Shown here piece after piece: positions 32,165 through 42,118 of a stretch of 64,000 bases of DNA. The notes under the pieces were generated by a model. That model saw nothing but the letters and a program-made list of their open reading frames with translations, did not search any database and was not told where the DNA came from. A program made the position numbers and the translations under genes. The stretch's first letter is position 1. Each line of letters opens with the position of its first letter. This DNA is from Orthosia cruda. Taxonomy: Eukaryota; Arthropoda; Insecta; Lepidoptera; Noctuidae. Location: the NCBI GenBank assembly GCA_964057195.1, contig OZ059852.1, positions 20,945,233-21,009,232 on the forward strand, written 5' to 3'.

Positions 32165-32400
32165 TTAGCCCGCCTCGTTGGCTAAGTGTTCGCAAGTGCT
32201 ACTGCTGAGTATGAAGTCCCAGGTTTGATTTCGGGTTGGGCACAGTGATATTGGGTTTGTACATCTAGAATTTCTCAGTAGCAGCCTGGACTTGTGACCG
32301 ATTGCTATTGCCAGCAATCGGTCACAAATCCAGGCCGCTACTGAGAAATTCTAGATGTACAAACCCAATATCACTGTGGCTCGCCCCCTGTTACATAAGA
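32165..32400 (+). repeat. tRNA-headed SINE folded into a 66-bp-arm palindrome
   Basis: The head 'ctcgttggctaagtgttcgc' with 'aggtttgatttcg' resembles A and B boxes. The body then turns back on itself: 32241-32306 pairs with 32313-32378 (two mismatches) around a 6-nt loop. So the SINE body is present as an inverted duplication. Confidence 0.82.
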
Positions 32401-32509
32401 CTTAAACATAACTAATGAAATGTGTGTGTACTGTAGATGCCCTCTGCCTAACCCTTCAAAGAATACAGGCGTGATTTTATGCGTAATTTTCTTAGTTATA
32501 TATTGTTTG

Positions 32510-32975
32510 ATAGAAAAAAAAACTTTTTTGCAAAAAAAAATATTTTATTTTTCGTATTTTAGTTGTGCCTACCTAATAGGCAAGTTTTTAAGTAAGGTAA
32601 CTATAATGCCAGAATATATTACCCGAATATCATGAAACTTGAACATAACCGGTGAATTGAGAGATCTGCGTACCCCTTAAGAGCGTACTGGCGTGATGTA
32701 GTGCTATGAAATGATATAAACAATGAACAGACATGCGATTGCAGCAATCCTAAAAGATTTGCCGTTAGTTATTGAAGAGTTCTGCTGTATATTTTGAAAG
32801 TTCTTCATCAGATCTTCATCAAATTAAAATGGGAACATACTCTTTCAAATAAAAAAAGAATTTTCAAAATCGGTCCACAATTGACGGAGATATCGGTGAA
32901 CATACATAAAAAAATTAAAAAAACATACACGAAGTCGAACATAGAACCTCCTCCTTTTTGGTAAGTCGGTTAAGA
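32510..32975 (-). repeat. REP-A copy, minus strand
   Basis: Core 'gattgcagcaatcctaaaag' and end 'cctcctcctttttggtaagt'. The hairpin is mostly lost ('acttttttgcaaaaaaa' only). Confidence 0.82.
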
Positions 32976-33931
32976 AATAAAATTATTTATCAAGAAAACT
33001 TTTATTTAAAACAAGCTTTTTTCGTATTCTTCTCAGCAAACCCTTTCATGTGATACCCATATCACGTGGCAGTGTATAAAAACAACTAGTCCGCCATCTT
33101 GGGCTGTCCGCCATATTGGATTTAGAATGACGTCTCTTAGCTAACCCTTCATTGTCATCCAAACTAAACGTGTATGCTTCTCGTTGGAGGACAACTGGGA
33201 GTGTGGGGTTTTTCTCTCACTAAAACCACCCCGGTGATCACCATCAGCACGTAGCCTCTAAACGAGCACCCAGGAACTTCCTCTGTGCAAGCGTGCTGAT
33301 TAATGGCCGTGCCTTCACTGTATCAGAATTAGCCTGCAGTGAGACAGTTGCAGGCCGGTATTTGGCATTAAGGAAAACCCAAATGAGTTTACGGTGAAAC
33401 GGTCTCAAACTGGGTTTAATAATTTTATTGAAATTCGTACAATCTTTATCAGTATATATCAATCTTTTTTCAGTTTATGGAATATCTTTTAAATTGGTCC
33501 AATATTGAAGGAGGAAATAGGCGAGAGCCAAACCTCGAATTCGACTTTTTACTCAGGACTTGTTTATTAAGGCTATCTCAAATGAGTTAACAATGACTAC
33601 TCGTCAAACTGGTTTCAATAATTTTATCGAAATTTTAAATGAGATTCAAACACGTTATATTTTTTCAAGTTCATTGATTATTTTAATATTCTGACACGGA
33701 TGCCAAAAGTATGAATATTAAAATCGTATTAAATATTAATGGTGTCAATGGCATTTTGATGTCAGAACAAACAAAGAATTTGTGATAATTAGTGAAAAAG
33801 GTTTACAATATTGGCCAAGTGCGAGGAAGAGTGGTGCACTAAGGGTTCCGTCAGTCATTATAGAAATATTGTTAAAACTTGATTGATTTATCTCTATCTG
33901 CGTCTAAATACTATAGTACAACGCTATACGC
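32976..33931. other. No gene seen; local repeats and REP-F scrap
   Basis: 33370-33432 and 33560-33630 are imperfect direct repeats (shared 'aaatgagtt', 'tcaaactgg', 'aataattttat-gaaatt'). 'ccgccatcttgg' and 'ccgccatattgg' occur 20 bp apart near 33100. A REP-F scrap lies at about 33815-33860. A 72-codon minus frame at 33244-33462 has no recognisable feature. Confidence 0.45.
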
Positions 33932-34094
33932 TGGCCCTAGACAAGTGACATTCTATAAACAAAATCGTGGCGATAGCGATTTGAAAACTGTCAAAAATGT
34001 ATGGACATAACAAACGCTATCGAAATGTCAAAGTAACACTGGCATTTCGGCCATCGCCATCGCTGACATCGAATGACACGTCTTGTCTACGAGG
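33932..34094. repeat. Small inverted-repeat element beside P2
   Basis: Ends 'ggccctagacaagtgacattc' and 'gaatgacacgtcttgtctac' are inverted and imperfect. The interior has 'gatagcgatttg' and 'ccatcgccatcgctgac'. It directly abuts the outer edge of P2. Confidence 0.6.
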
Positions 34095-34924
34095 CCCTAG
34101 CACGAGTTTCTGCGTAATTGTATCGACTACGTTAACGTATCGCCTCCGACAATTTTTGTATGCAAAATTAATCAGCGCCATGTGTCCGTATTTGGAACTA
34201 ACAAATCGGTAGCACAAGTTTTTGACAATTGCCTTCGTATCGAGTTCACGTATTTACGTTGCGTTAACGCTCCAAATGTATGGGAATCGGTAGCACGAGT
34301 TTTCATTTTGACATGTAGTATCGACTTTTACGCTAGGTGTGACGAAAGCACGTCAAACAATTTTCCGTATTTATTTGGGTATTTTTGCAATAAAATGCTA
34401 TTTAATTATGAATAAAAGGGGCAGGCATGCTGTCTATTGATTATCTTACCTCCTAATTTAATAAAGAAGCTAGGAGAAGATGTTAAACGAGGTAGACAAC
34501 ATTTTCATTTTCTTTGTAAACAAACAGTAGGTAATAGTTTCTTTTAATAAACCATTTCTATAAGTTATTGATACTAACCTCACATAGAGCGGCGCGGCAC
34601 GCCCGCGCTGTCTTCCTGCCGTGGTGGAGAACGGTCTCTAGCGCGTAATTCGCCGCAACTCTACATTTTACTTGCGGTTCTCCATAATTATCATGACACA
34701 TTTGAAGATTCAAGAATAGAAGAAAACGGCGATATGCCTTATAAATTAGAGATTATAATACTAGTATGCACTTATGCCTATATATTTTGCAACCGGTTTA
34801 TACCGGTATTTACAGTTAGTTTGGAAATATGGGTTAGAATTTGGGATAAACAACATTGGCAGTTGCTTCAAGGCAACTGAAGCCCTTTCATTTATCGGCA
34901 GCTAAAATGTTCTTGAGTAGGTAC

Positions 34925-35155
34925 TGTAGAAGGCGTAGACAGAGGTTAATAAATTAAATACTTTAACTTTTATAGTTTATATATTTTGTAAGACTTTCAC
35001 AATATGCCTGCCTTCTGGGCGGCTATCATAGAATTGACAATCAAAAACATATTCACTTATTTTCTATTCGAAATTCATTTACCTTTCAAGTAATACCAAT
35101 TGCCAGTATTTTTATAGGCAAGTAGGTTGCCTTCTAGTTAAGCAGAGTCCTCACA
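34925..35155 (-). repeat. TRIM terminal repeat, left copy
   Basis: 231 bp, 'tgtagaaggcg' to 'gagtcctcaca'. On the assumed minus-strand sense it is the 3' LTR. Confidence 0.85.
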
Positions 35156-35883
35156 TGAGCTACGCCCCTACGAATAGACGCGCAGAATCATATGAAGTGC
35201 TTCTATTCTGTCTTGAAAGGTTACATGAAACCTACCTTACCCTAACCCGAGCATTTACCTAATAGGGAAATCTCATTTACAATCGAGGTACGACCCTTAA
35301 AAGGGGAAGGCTTAATCATGGCAAACGAGTTATCGGACGCCCCGATATGTGCTTTTAACTTCAGCTGACGTGCACATACGCACTAACAAATCAACGCCGT
35401 CATGCTTGAACCTCCTTGGCCAAAACCCTAAAAAAGGAACAAGGCGTCCTCCCAACACTAACAAGAATGATGCGTCAACTCACATCGACCCGGATGGGGT
35501 TTAATCTCATAAATTCAAATATGATACAATGTTTCGATCTCGTGCGTTTATCAGGCCAGAGAAGGAAAGGCTGGATCGCATCGAATTTCTAGTCCTATTC
35601 ATAGAGCTTGCACCAGGGTTTATTATTATAAATGCATTTATTTTTTTAAACATCAGACATAAACTGGACCAATGATGTCAACTCGACATCCTTTGCAAAG
35701 GCTATGCCCCGTTAGCAAAGTCGGTTTCAGTTATGACTATTACTTTAAGAAACCCACTGGGTTATACTAATACCCTGGCTTGTGCCTATGCCTTAATCGC
35801 ATAACCAATTATCATTTCTTCGATGCGTGGCCAACGTTACCAGCCTCTTCTTCAGGCTGACCACGCCCGGCGCCTCCACCAAA

Positions 35884-36114
35884 TGTAGAAGGCGTAGACA
35901 GAGGTTAATAAATTAAATACTTTAACTTTTATAGTTTATATATTTTGTAAGACTTTCACAATATGCCTGCCTTCTGGGCGGCTATCCTAGAATTGACAAT
36001 CAAAAACATATTCACTTATTTTCTATTCGAAATTCATTTACCTTTCAAGTAATACCAATTGCCAGTATTTTTATAGGCAAGTAGGTTGCCTTCTAGTTAA
36101 GCAGAGTCCTCACA
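35884..36114 (-). repeat. TRIM terminal repeat, right copy
   Basis: 231 bp, near-identical to 34925-35155. On the assumed minus-strand sense it is the 5' LTR, followed by the putative primer-binding site. Confidence 0.85.
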
Positions 36115-36339
36115 GTACCCTATTAACAACAATACAAATCTAAAACGTATTAATATACATGTTCTTCAGCAGGTCTTATGGCAATGGTTGCGGTATTTTA
36201 AGTAGCAAAAACCGTAAGCCGTTTTACAAGTCTAGCTAGACTTAGCAGATCATCGACAGACTAGCTAGTCTGTCGATGATAAACAGAGGCAAATGTACAA
36301 CGAAAGAGAGAAAACTAGGACAAAAATGAAATAGAATCC

Positions 36340-36580
36340 CTTCGCAGCGTGACGAACGATCTATTATAAAGACCTACCATCGTAATTGCCACCTGACAGC
36401 CAATGTTCCAGAATCCAGAGTAATCTTTATGATACGAGAAATCGATGCAGAGTGGACTGTGATAGGATTCTCCTTCAAAACTAATCGAATCCTAAGTCAT
36501 ATCGTTCCTTCGTACATGGAAAGCCTTGTTGGCTCAGCCTATTATTATTTGAAATTCCTACTTTTGTAGATGTTTATTGA
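36340..36580 (+). pseudogene. Uncharacterised coding-like segment, present in both P2 arms
   Basis: A frame of about 70 codons reads CHLTANVPESRVIF, then REIDAEWTVIGFSF, SHIVPSYMESL and GSAYYYLKFL. The other P2 copy (minus strand, about 55480-55720) preserves the same reading but carries a 2-base insertion in 'gagagtgg'. I do not recognise the protein. It may be a decayed transposase or captured-gene piece, or chance. Confidence 0.3.
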
Positions 36581-37151
36581 ATTTATTATAACATCATCTA
36601 ACACGTACTTAAGTATTGAATTAGTAACTAACTAAGCTATTAATGTGATAATAAAAACCTAAATAAACAGAAACTATATGTTTTTCCTAATCTAAACATA
36701 CTTAAAACCCCGGATGGGGCTAAGTAGGTAGAAACTACAGAATACCACCTGCTATGTTATATTCACGTTCATACATCTACACGCACGCGGGTTATGACAT
36801 GCACGCACGCTGGCTTTTCTGTAGAACATCACAATAAGATCTGTTACGGACGGTACCGGGGTGGTGTAAATACCCGCGGTCGCCCTGGGACAGTATCCTA
36901 CTGTTGTTTGACGTGCTTTCCATACGCTCTGAGTCAAGCGACTCTGCTGGTGGCACACGCCACCACGCACCCCTGAATGCGTATGTAGGGTGGTAAGTAC
37001 TAGGAAGACCCACATACAAGAACCAAGTTTTGACCACAGAAATAAAAAGCGGGCTTTTTCATGAAAAATATTGATGCATGTGTTTCAGGCCATTTTTGCG
37101 TTCATCTTTACTTAGCCGAAATCTTAAGAGCCTTATTTATAAACCTTTATA

Positions 37152-37500
37152 CATAAATCATCTACCAACCCGCACAGGGCACGCGTGGTGGATTGTGGCC
37201 CATCCCCTCTCACAGCAGAGAGGAGGCCTGTGTCCCAGCAGTGGGAACATTAAAAGGCTGAGGATGTGTGTGTGATACATAAATATAATCATTAAAAGGC
37301 TGAGGATGTGTGTGTGATACATAAATATAATCATTAAAAGGCTGAGGATGTGTGTGTGATACATAAATATAATCATTAAAAGGCTGAGGATGTGTGTATG
37401 ATACATAAATATAATCATTAAAAGGCTGAGGATGCGTGTGTGATACATAAATATAATCATTAAAAGGCTGAGGATGTGTGTGTGATACATAAATATAATC
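37152..37500 (+). repeat. SINE 3' part with its tail amplified as a 42-bp array
   Basis: 37157-37260 is the SINE 3' region ('cgcgtggtggattgtggccc', 'cccagcagtgggaacattaa'). Insertion relative to the other P2 arm duplicated 'atacataaat'. Six exact-length 42-bp units follow (37249-37500). Each contains the last SINE bases 'attaaaaggctgaggatg', the duplicated target 'atacataaat' and 'ataatc'. Units 4 and 5 have single changes. Confidence 0.9.
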
Positions 37501-37956
37501 ATTTCAATTTTTGTTTTTTTACACACGGGTCCTTGTTGGCATACGACAATAATAATTACACATTTTTCTCATCATCGTTTTTCAATCTATATAGGTACTT
37601 CCTATTCTAAACTAATATTGTAAAATTGATTTTAACTATATTTGTACAAGGTAATCTCTGGAAGGAAACGCCTGCCGTTCCTACCGCTAAGTGTAGCAGT
37701 AAGAACTTCATGGACTGATAATGCGTTATGAATAAGTAATAGAATATGTAGCTGTTGTAGGTGGTACTAATCTATATAATGCATTGATGAAATAAAATGC
37801 AGATTTAATGAACAAAACTTTGTATTACATAATGTGTGACAAAGCTTCTAAGATTCCAACCATAGCTCATAGCTGCTCCAAACGCTTGAAATAGCATGAA
37901 GAGCATTTGTACCAAAACGGTTGTGAATTAGTAGATACTTTTAACGTCGTCGTAAG

Positions 37957-38200
37957 TTACAAAATATTCCCCCAATTCCTTCGTTGGATGTCATTATTGC
38001 ACAAAGAGACGTATAGCTTGCCGTGGGCTTTGAAGAAATCACGGCTGCAGTCTTGTAGACGGTGGTGCAAGCGATTGGAATGGCTTGTCTTCTCTAAGTG
38101 GCAATGCTGGCTTATATTGCTCCGGTGTCGACAAAGGCTTTTGGCTAGTACCGGGAATATTTTATTCATCATCTCCTGTTGGAAAAAGAAGTTTATATAG
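37957..38200 (-). pseudogene. Proline-rich coding-like segment, present in both P2 arms
   Basis: After 'ttttccaacag', which resembles a splice acceptor, one minus-strand frame reads SQKPLSTPEQYKPALPL then REDKPFQSLAPPSTRLQP. It contains TGA and TAA stops that could be decayed Arg/Glu codons. The mirror copy (plus strand 53956-54204) conserves the reading. This may be a fossil exon in the ancestral arm. The alternative 82-codon frame lacks protein-like character. Low confidence. Confidence 0.3.
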
Positions 38201-39329
38201 AACAAAATACAAAGATTCTGTTACTAAATACAACATTGTCGGTCGTTCTGGTCGTGCAGTGTTATTGCACTTTTCCATTTAGAATTTCTTAGTGGCAACC
38301 CGGAGTCTCACTCTAAGTGCTGTGCACGGCAATAGGCCCGCCTCTTACTACATGAGACCTCATAGGATTAAGCGGATGATGCGCATTTTACATAATTGTA
38401 TGAATCTGTGCAATAAACTTACTTGTTTGCTTCTTTATGAAGTTCACCATGATGATGACCTGAGTGAAGCAAGTTCTTTTTGGATTCGTTAATTCTAAAA
38501 TCACAGAACCATCGTACATAACAGATTTACGTCTGAAATTATTGGTGAATTTAAATAATTATTTGAAATGACAACAAACAACAATAGACGTTTACATCTT
38601 AGGGTCTACTCACACCGAGACGCAATGCGATAGTACATATAAACCACGCGGCATTTAAAATTAAAAAAAGTGATCAAAGTCTACATCCTCTATTATTTCT
38701 GTTTTAAGCTTTTCTTTTGGAGGAACAGATGATTTCTAGCGTTTGTATTTAGGCTTGTAAGTGACGTTGTTAACTTCAGCTTGCTCAGTCATAACTTTGC
38801 TGATGAAATCTATTTATTAATATATTTATATACATAATATTATTATACGTAAAATGTGAATGATTATGTGGACAATCCTGGTGAGTAATAGTGGCGATAT
38901 ATTTATAATGTCTAGCATTCTGGGCATGATTGCTGACAGGCTGTGTTGTATAGAATCGTTGCTCCAGTATTTCAGATGGAATATTGAAGCAATGATGGTT
39001 ACCTGTGTGTAAGTGTTAAATGTTTGTGTGTATAAATGTTGTTTGTCGTTATTGTGTTAATAAAATAGGTATAAGTCTTTTAACATCGTTCTCACATATC
39101 TATGTAATTTTCCTGTAACCAAATACTTGTAATTGTACTGTGTTGAGAACTGGAAAAGAGTGTCAGTGGAGTTTCTTGCACGTTCTTCTCCATAGAGACC
39201 TACTGACGCTTGTGAATGTGCAACTAGTTTCATCTTTTGTTTGTCTATTCAAAAATTCCTTTAAATGATTTAGTTTAAATAAAGTATTTTGACTTTGATA
39301 AGTTTATATTGTTACTAATACTATGTATA

Positions 39330-39938
39330 TGTCGGAGAGCAGGACTCTCTTCAATAAATTCTAGTTCATGCTCCATGTCTCTCTTGGGTCTCGTGGGCGT
39401 CATGTTGGGTTTAATGCTGGCACAAAGCATGTAGCAGGTAACTAATGCCATTGAGATAGTCCTTGGTCCAATTTTAACAAAGCAGCGGATTCGGTCACCA
39501 AGCATTTCGCTTTCTCTTAACCAAAAACACACCTTTTCAAGTTTATACACACCACTTTTAGGCTACTTCACTTCTCATTCTCAACTCTTTTCCTCACAAC
39601 TCTTTATAACTCCGAAACGCGCGTCCGCGCGCTTCTTTTCTATCCCTACGAAAACATATTATGGCGGGCGACTCCACTCGAGAGAGCCAGCATAGCATAG
39701 ACTCTTCTCGCTTTTTCATTGGCCAAAGAACTAATGCCAGTTAGTTACCGCTTTTAAAACATCCAATCAGAATCGAGTATTATGACATAAGAAGAATAAA
39801 GTGTTGTCAATCGAAAAAAATCAAACTGAGGTTTAAATCAGAAGCTAAATGTTGCCAATTAAACAAAACTGAATTAATATAAAGTTACAAGCAATATTTC
39901 TTTGTTCGTAATTATTAATCGTATACCTTCCTCCGACA
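39330..39938 (-). mobile_element. Solo LTR, 609 bp
   Basis: Absent from the other P2 arm. Ends 'tgtcggag' and 'ctccgaca' are inverted and give TG...CA. 'tata' flanks it on both sides (39326-39329, 39939-39942). It has no internal region, so it is what remains after recombination between the two LTRs of a longer element. A GC-rich block with 'gcgcgtccgcgcgc' and a TATA-like 'tttataact' (about 39600-39630) may be its promoter region. Short frames within it are not genes. Strand is a guess. Confidence 0.85.
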
Positions 39939-40288
39939 TATATAATATGTATTTAGGTTATGTTATTCTGTAGGCTCTGTTGCCTTTAATAAATTAATTA
40001 ATAATTAAGTATAATAAGGTATTTAACGTTTAGGTGTGGACGTGCAAAATACCTATTGGAACAAATCACTTGAGTTCGGCAAGTTCGTCGGAAGAATTTC
40101 GCTTCTACACGCGTTTGCATCAGTGTGCTAACGGTTTTATATTTTTGTAATTTGAAGGAAACCGTCAAACATTAATTGACAATTGTCAAACGTCATGTAC
40201 GGGACCGTTCGAAACCGAACAATTTATCATAAATTAAAACTCCAAAAAACTAACTAAACTAACTAAACTGAAATTTTCAATTACTTGT

Positions 40289-40904
40289 TAAAAAAAGAAT
40301 TAATAAAAATGTTAAATATGTGTTAAAGTGTGTTTATAACAAATGCTTGTTCAGTTTTAGTCTCTAAATTATTTAAGACAATGTTACCCGCTTTTGCCTT
40401 CGATTTTCAGAACGCACCATTCACTACAAACCAATCCAAACGCTATTGGATTCTCGGCCGTAATTAACCATAGTTCAATTACTACTTCCGAGTTGTCGCA
40501 AGACGTTTTTATGAAGTCGTGCTGCCAAAATAACTTGTCGCAGCATCGACTACGTTTTCGTCTGGTAAAATGTCACGATGACGATACGAATGTGACGATA
40601 CGAGCAGTGGTGGTCCAGTGGTTACGGTCCCGACTTACGAGTTGTAGGTCGTGGGTTCGAACCCGAGCAGGCGCTTTACTTTGTGTAATTTATTTCATCA
40701 CCACTGCTCTCAAAACGGTGAAGGAAAACATCGTGAGGAAACCGGCATGTCCTAGAACCAAAAATTCAAAGACATGTGACATCTACCAATCCGCACTGGG
40801 CCCGCGTGGTGGATTATATATAGCCCACTCCCTCTATGAGAGGAGGCCTGTGTCCCAGCAGTGGGAACTTTAAAAGGCTGATGATGTGATGTGATGATGA
40901 TGTG
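40289..40904. other. P2 spacer
   Basis: 616 bp between the arms, of which 304 bp is a later SINE. The remaining ~310 bp ('ccttcgattttcagaacgc', 'ttaaccatagttcaatt', 'cgcagcatcgactacg') has no recognised feature. Confidence 0.7.
40597..40900 (+). mobile_element. tRNA-derived SINE, complete, 304 bp
   Basis: Head with A box ('tggtccagtggttacgg') and B box ('gggttcgaaccc'), body 'ggaaaccggcatgtcctaga', 'gggcccgcgtggtgga' and 'cccagcagtgggaac', and a GATGAT tail. It is flanked by 'tgtgac' (40591-40596 and 40901-40906), the target duplication. Transcription would be by RNA polymerase III, with retroposition by a partner LINE. Other copies: 16205-17475 (split), 37157-37260, 63290-63476. Confidence 0.88.
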
Positions 40905-41910
40905 ACAAGTCATTGAAAATTTCAGTTTATTGGAGTTTTAATTTATGATAAATTGTTCGGTTTCGAACGGTCCCGTACATGACGTTTGACAATTGTCACT
41001 TAATGTTTGACGGTTTCCTTCAAATTACAAAAATATAAAACCGTTAGCACACTGATGCAAACGCGTGTAGAAGCGAAATTCTTCCGACGAACTTTCCAAA
41101 CTCAGTGATTTGTTCCAATAGGTATTTTGCACGTCCACACCTAAACGTTAAATACCTTATTATACTTAATTATTAATTAATTTATTAAAGGCAACAGAGC
41201 CTACAGAATAGCATAACCTAAATACATAATACATACATAGTATTAGTAACACTATAAACTTATCAAAGTCAAAATACTTTATTTCAACTAAACCATTTAA
41301 AGGCATTTCTGAATAGACAAACAAAAGATGAAACGAGTTGCACATTTACAAGCGTCAGTAGGTCTCTGTGGAGAAGAACGTGCAAGAAACTCCGCGGACA
41401 ATATTTTCCATCAACACAATTACAAGTATTTGGTTACAGGAAAATTACATAGATATGACAATGGGAAGTTGAGATGGCGCTGCCGTCACGTAAACATTGT
41501 CTCCGTGTATAAAAATATTTAAAAATAGTATTACCGAGTATTTAACGTTGAAAGTGGTGTTAAAGTGTTAATATCGCTTGGAATTAGCTGTCCTATCGTT
41601 ATTGAACTCCGAATTTACCCAGAAAAGTGAAAAAGTGATCTAAAAGTGACGTGCAACTAGTACTTTAAAAGAAGACAAAGGTGCAACAAATCCCTATAAA
41701 ATACAGTTTTAAAACATTCAAAACAATATCCCAACAAAAGCGGATCGTGAACTACTTAAAAATCAATAAATAATTGTGTCTAAAACTTGCAGCAAACCCA
41801 GTTGACAGTGTGAACATTTTTGCAGCATGAGTCACATAACGACCGTTTGATGTTTGAAAATTTATTGAAATAAGAATAGACACACTATTTCATTACCAGA
41901 AGTATTGTTC

Positions 41911-41985
41911 AGTTGGCGAAGTGCGAGAACTGCCGACATCAGAAATCGTATGAACGAAGTGCCGCGGGTTCGATTCCACCATCGT
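41911..41985 (+). promoter_or_regulatory. tRNA-like A and B boxes in the LINE2 5' UTR
   Basis: 'tggcgaagtgcg' (41914-41925) fits the A-box pattern and 'ggttcgattcc' (41968-41978) is a perfect B box, spaced about 43 bp apart as in tRNAs. LINEs are normally RNA polymerase II units, so this may be a captured tRNA-like unit, a Pol III promoter, or chance. There is no complete cloverleaf. Confidence 0.5.
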
Positions 41986-42118
41986 ACGCTCTTTTTGTAC
42001 AACATTACTTTTTCAAAAATATTTGATTAGGCACAAGTTCGATCCTGACTTAAATACTTATATTTTGATTTTCATATTATTTTAATATCAGTATTATTTA
42101 CTTATTTCACTATCAACA

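Larger units (their letters stand above)
34925..36114 (-). mobile_element. TRIM-like miniature LTR retrotransposon (1,190 bp)
   Basis: Two 231-bp direct repeats (34925-35155 and 35884-36114) flank a 728-bp non-coding interior. Each repeat begins TG and ends CA. 'gtac' flanks the whole on both sides (34921-34924, 36115-36118), a 4-bp target duplication. I see one difference between the LTRs ('gctatcatag' against 'gctatcctag'). On the minus strand the interior starts TT then 'tggtggaggcgccggg', placed like a tRNA primer-binding site, so minus is the likely sense. It encodes no protein and would need another element's enzymes. Confidence 0.85.
34095..40288 (+). repeat. Giant inverted repeat P2, left arm
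   Basis: Inverted copy of 40905-56165 once later insertions are removed. Matching blocks checked by eye include 34095-34385, 36167-37150, 37501-39325 and 39943-40288. I estimate the ancestral arm at about 3.5 kb. Substitutions are frequent, so P2 is older than P1. Arm-specific insertions: about 1.78 kb at 34386-36166 (including a TRIM), a SINE array (37152-37500) and a solo LTR (39330-39938). Just inside the outer end are reiterated 'gtagcac-agtttt' words. Confidence 0.88.

Noticed and set aside
37249..37500. Regular 42-bp repeats as a CRISPR array
   Set aside because: Units are contiguous with no unique spacers, the DNA is eukaryotic, and the repeats derive from a SINE junction.
37158..37526. 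122-codon minus-strand frame with 14-residue repeats
   Set aside because: 42 is a multiple of three, so the tandem array is open by arithmetic. There is no start context and no conservation outside the array.
40597..40672. A functional tRNA gene
   Set aside because: A and B boxes are present but the acceptor stem does not pair, and the sequence continues into a SINE body with target duplications.
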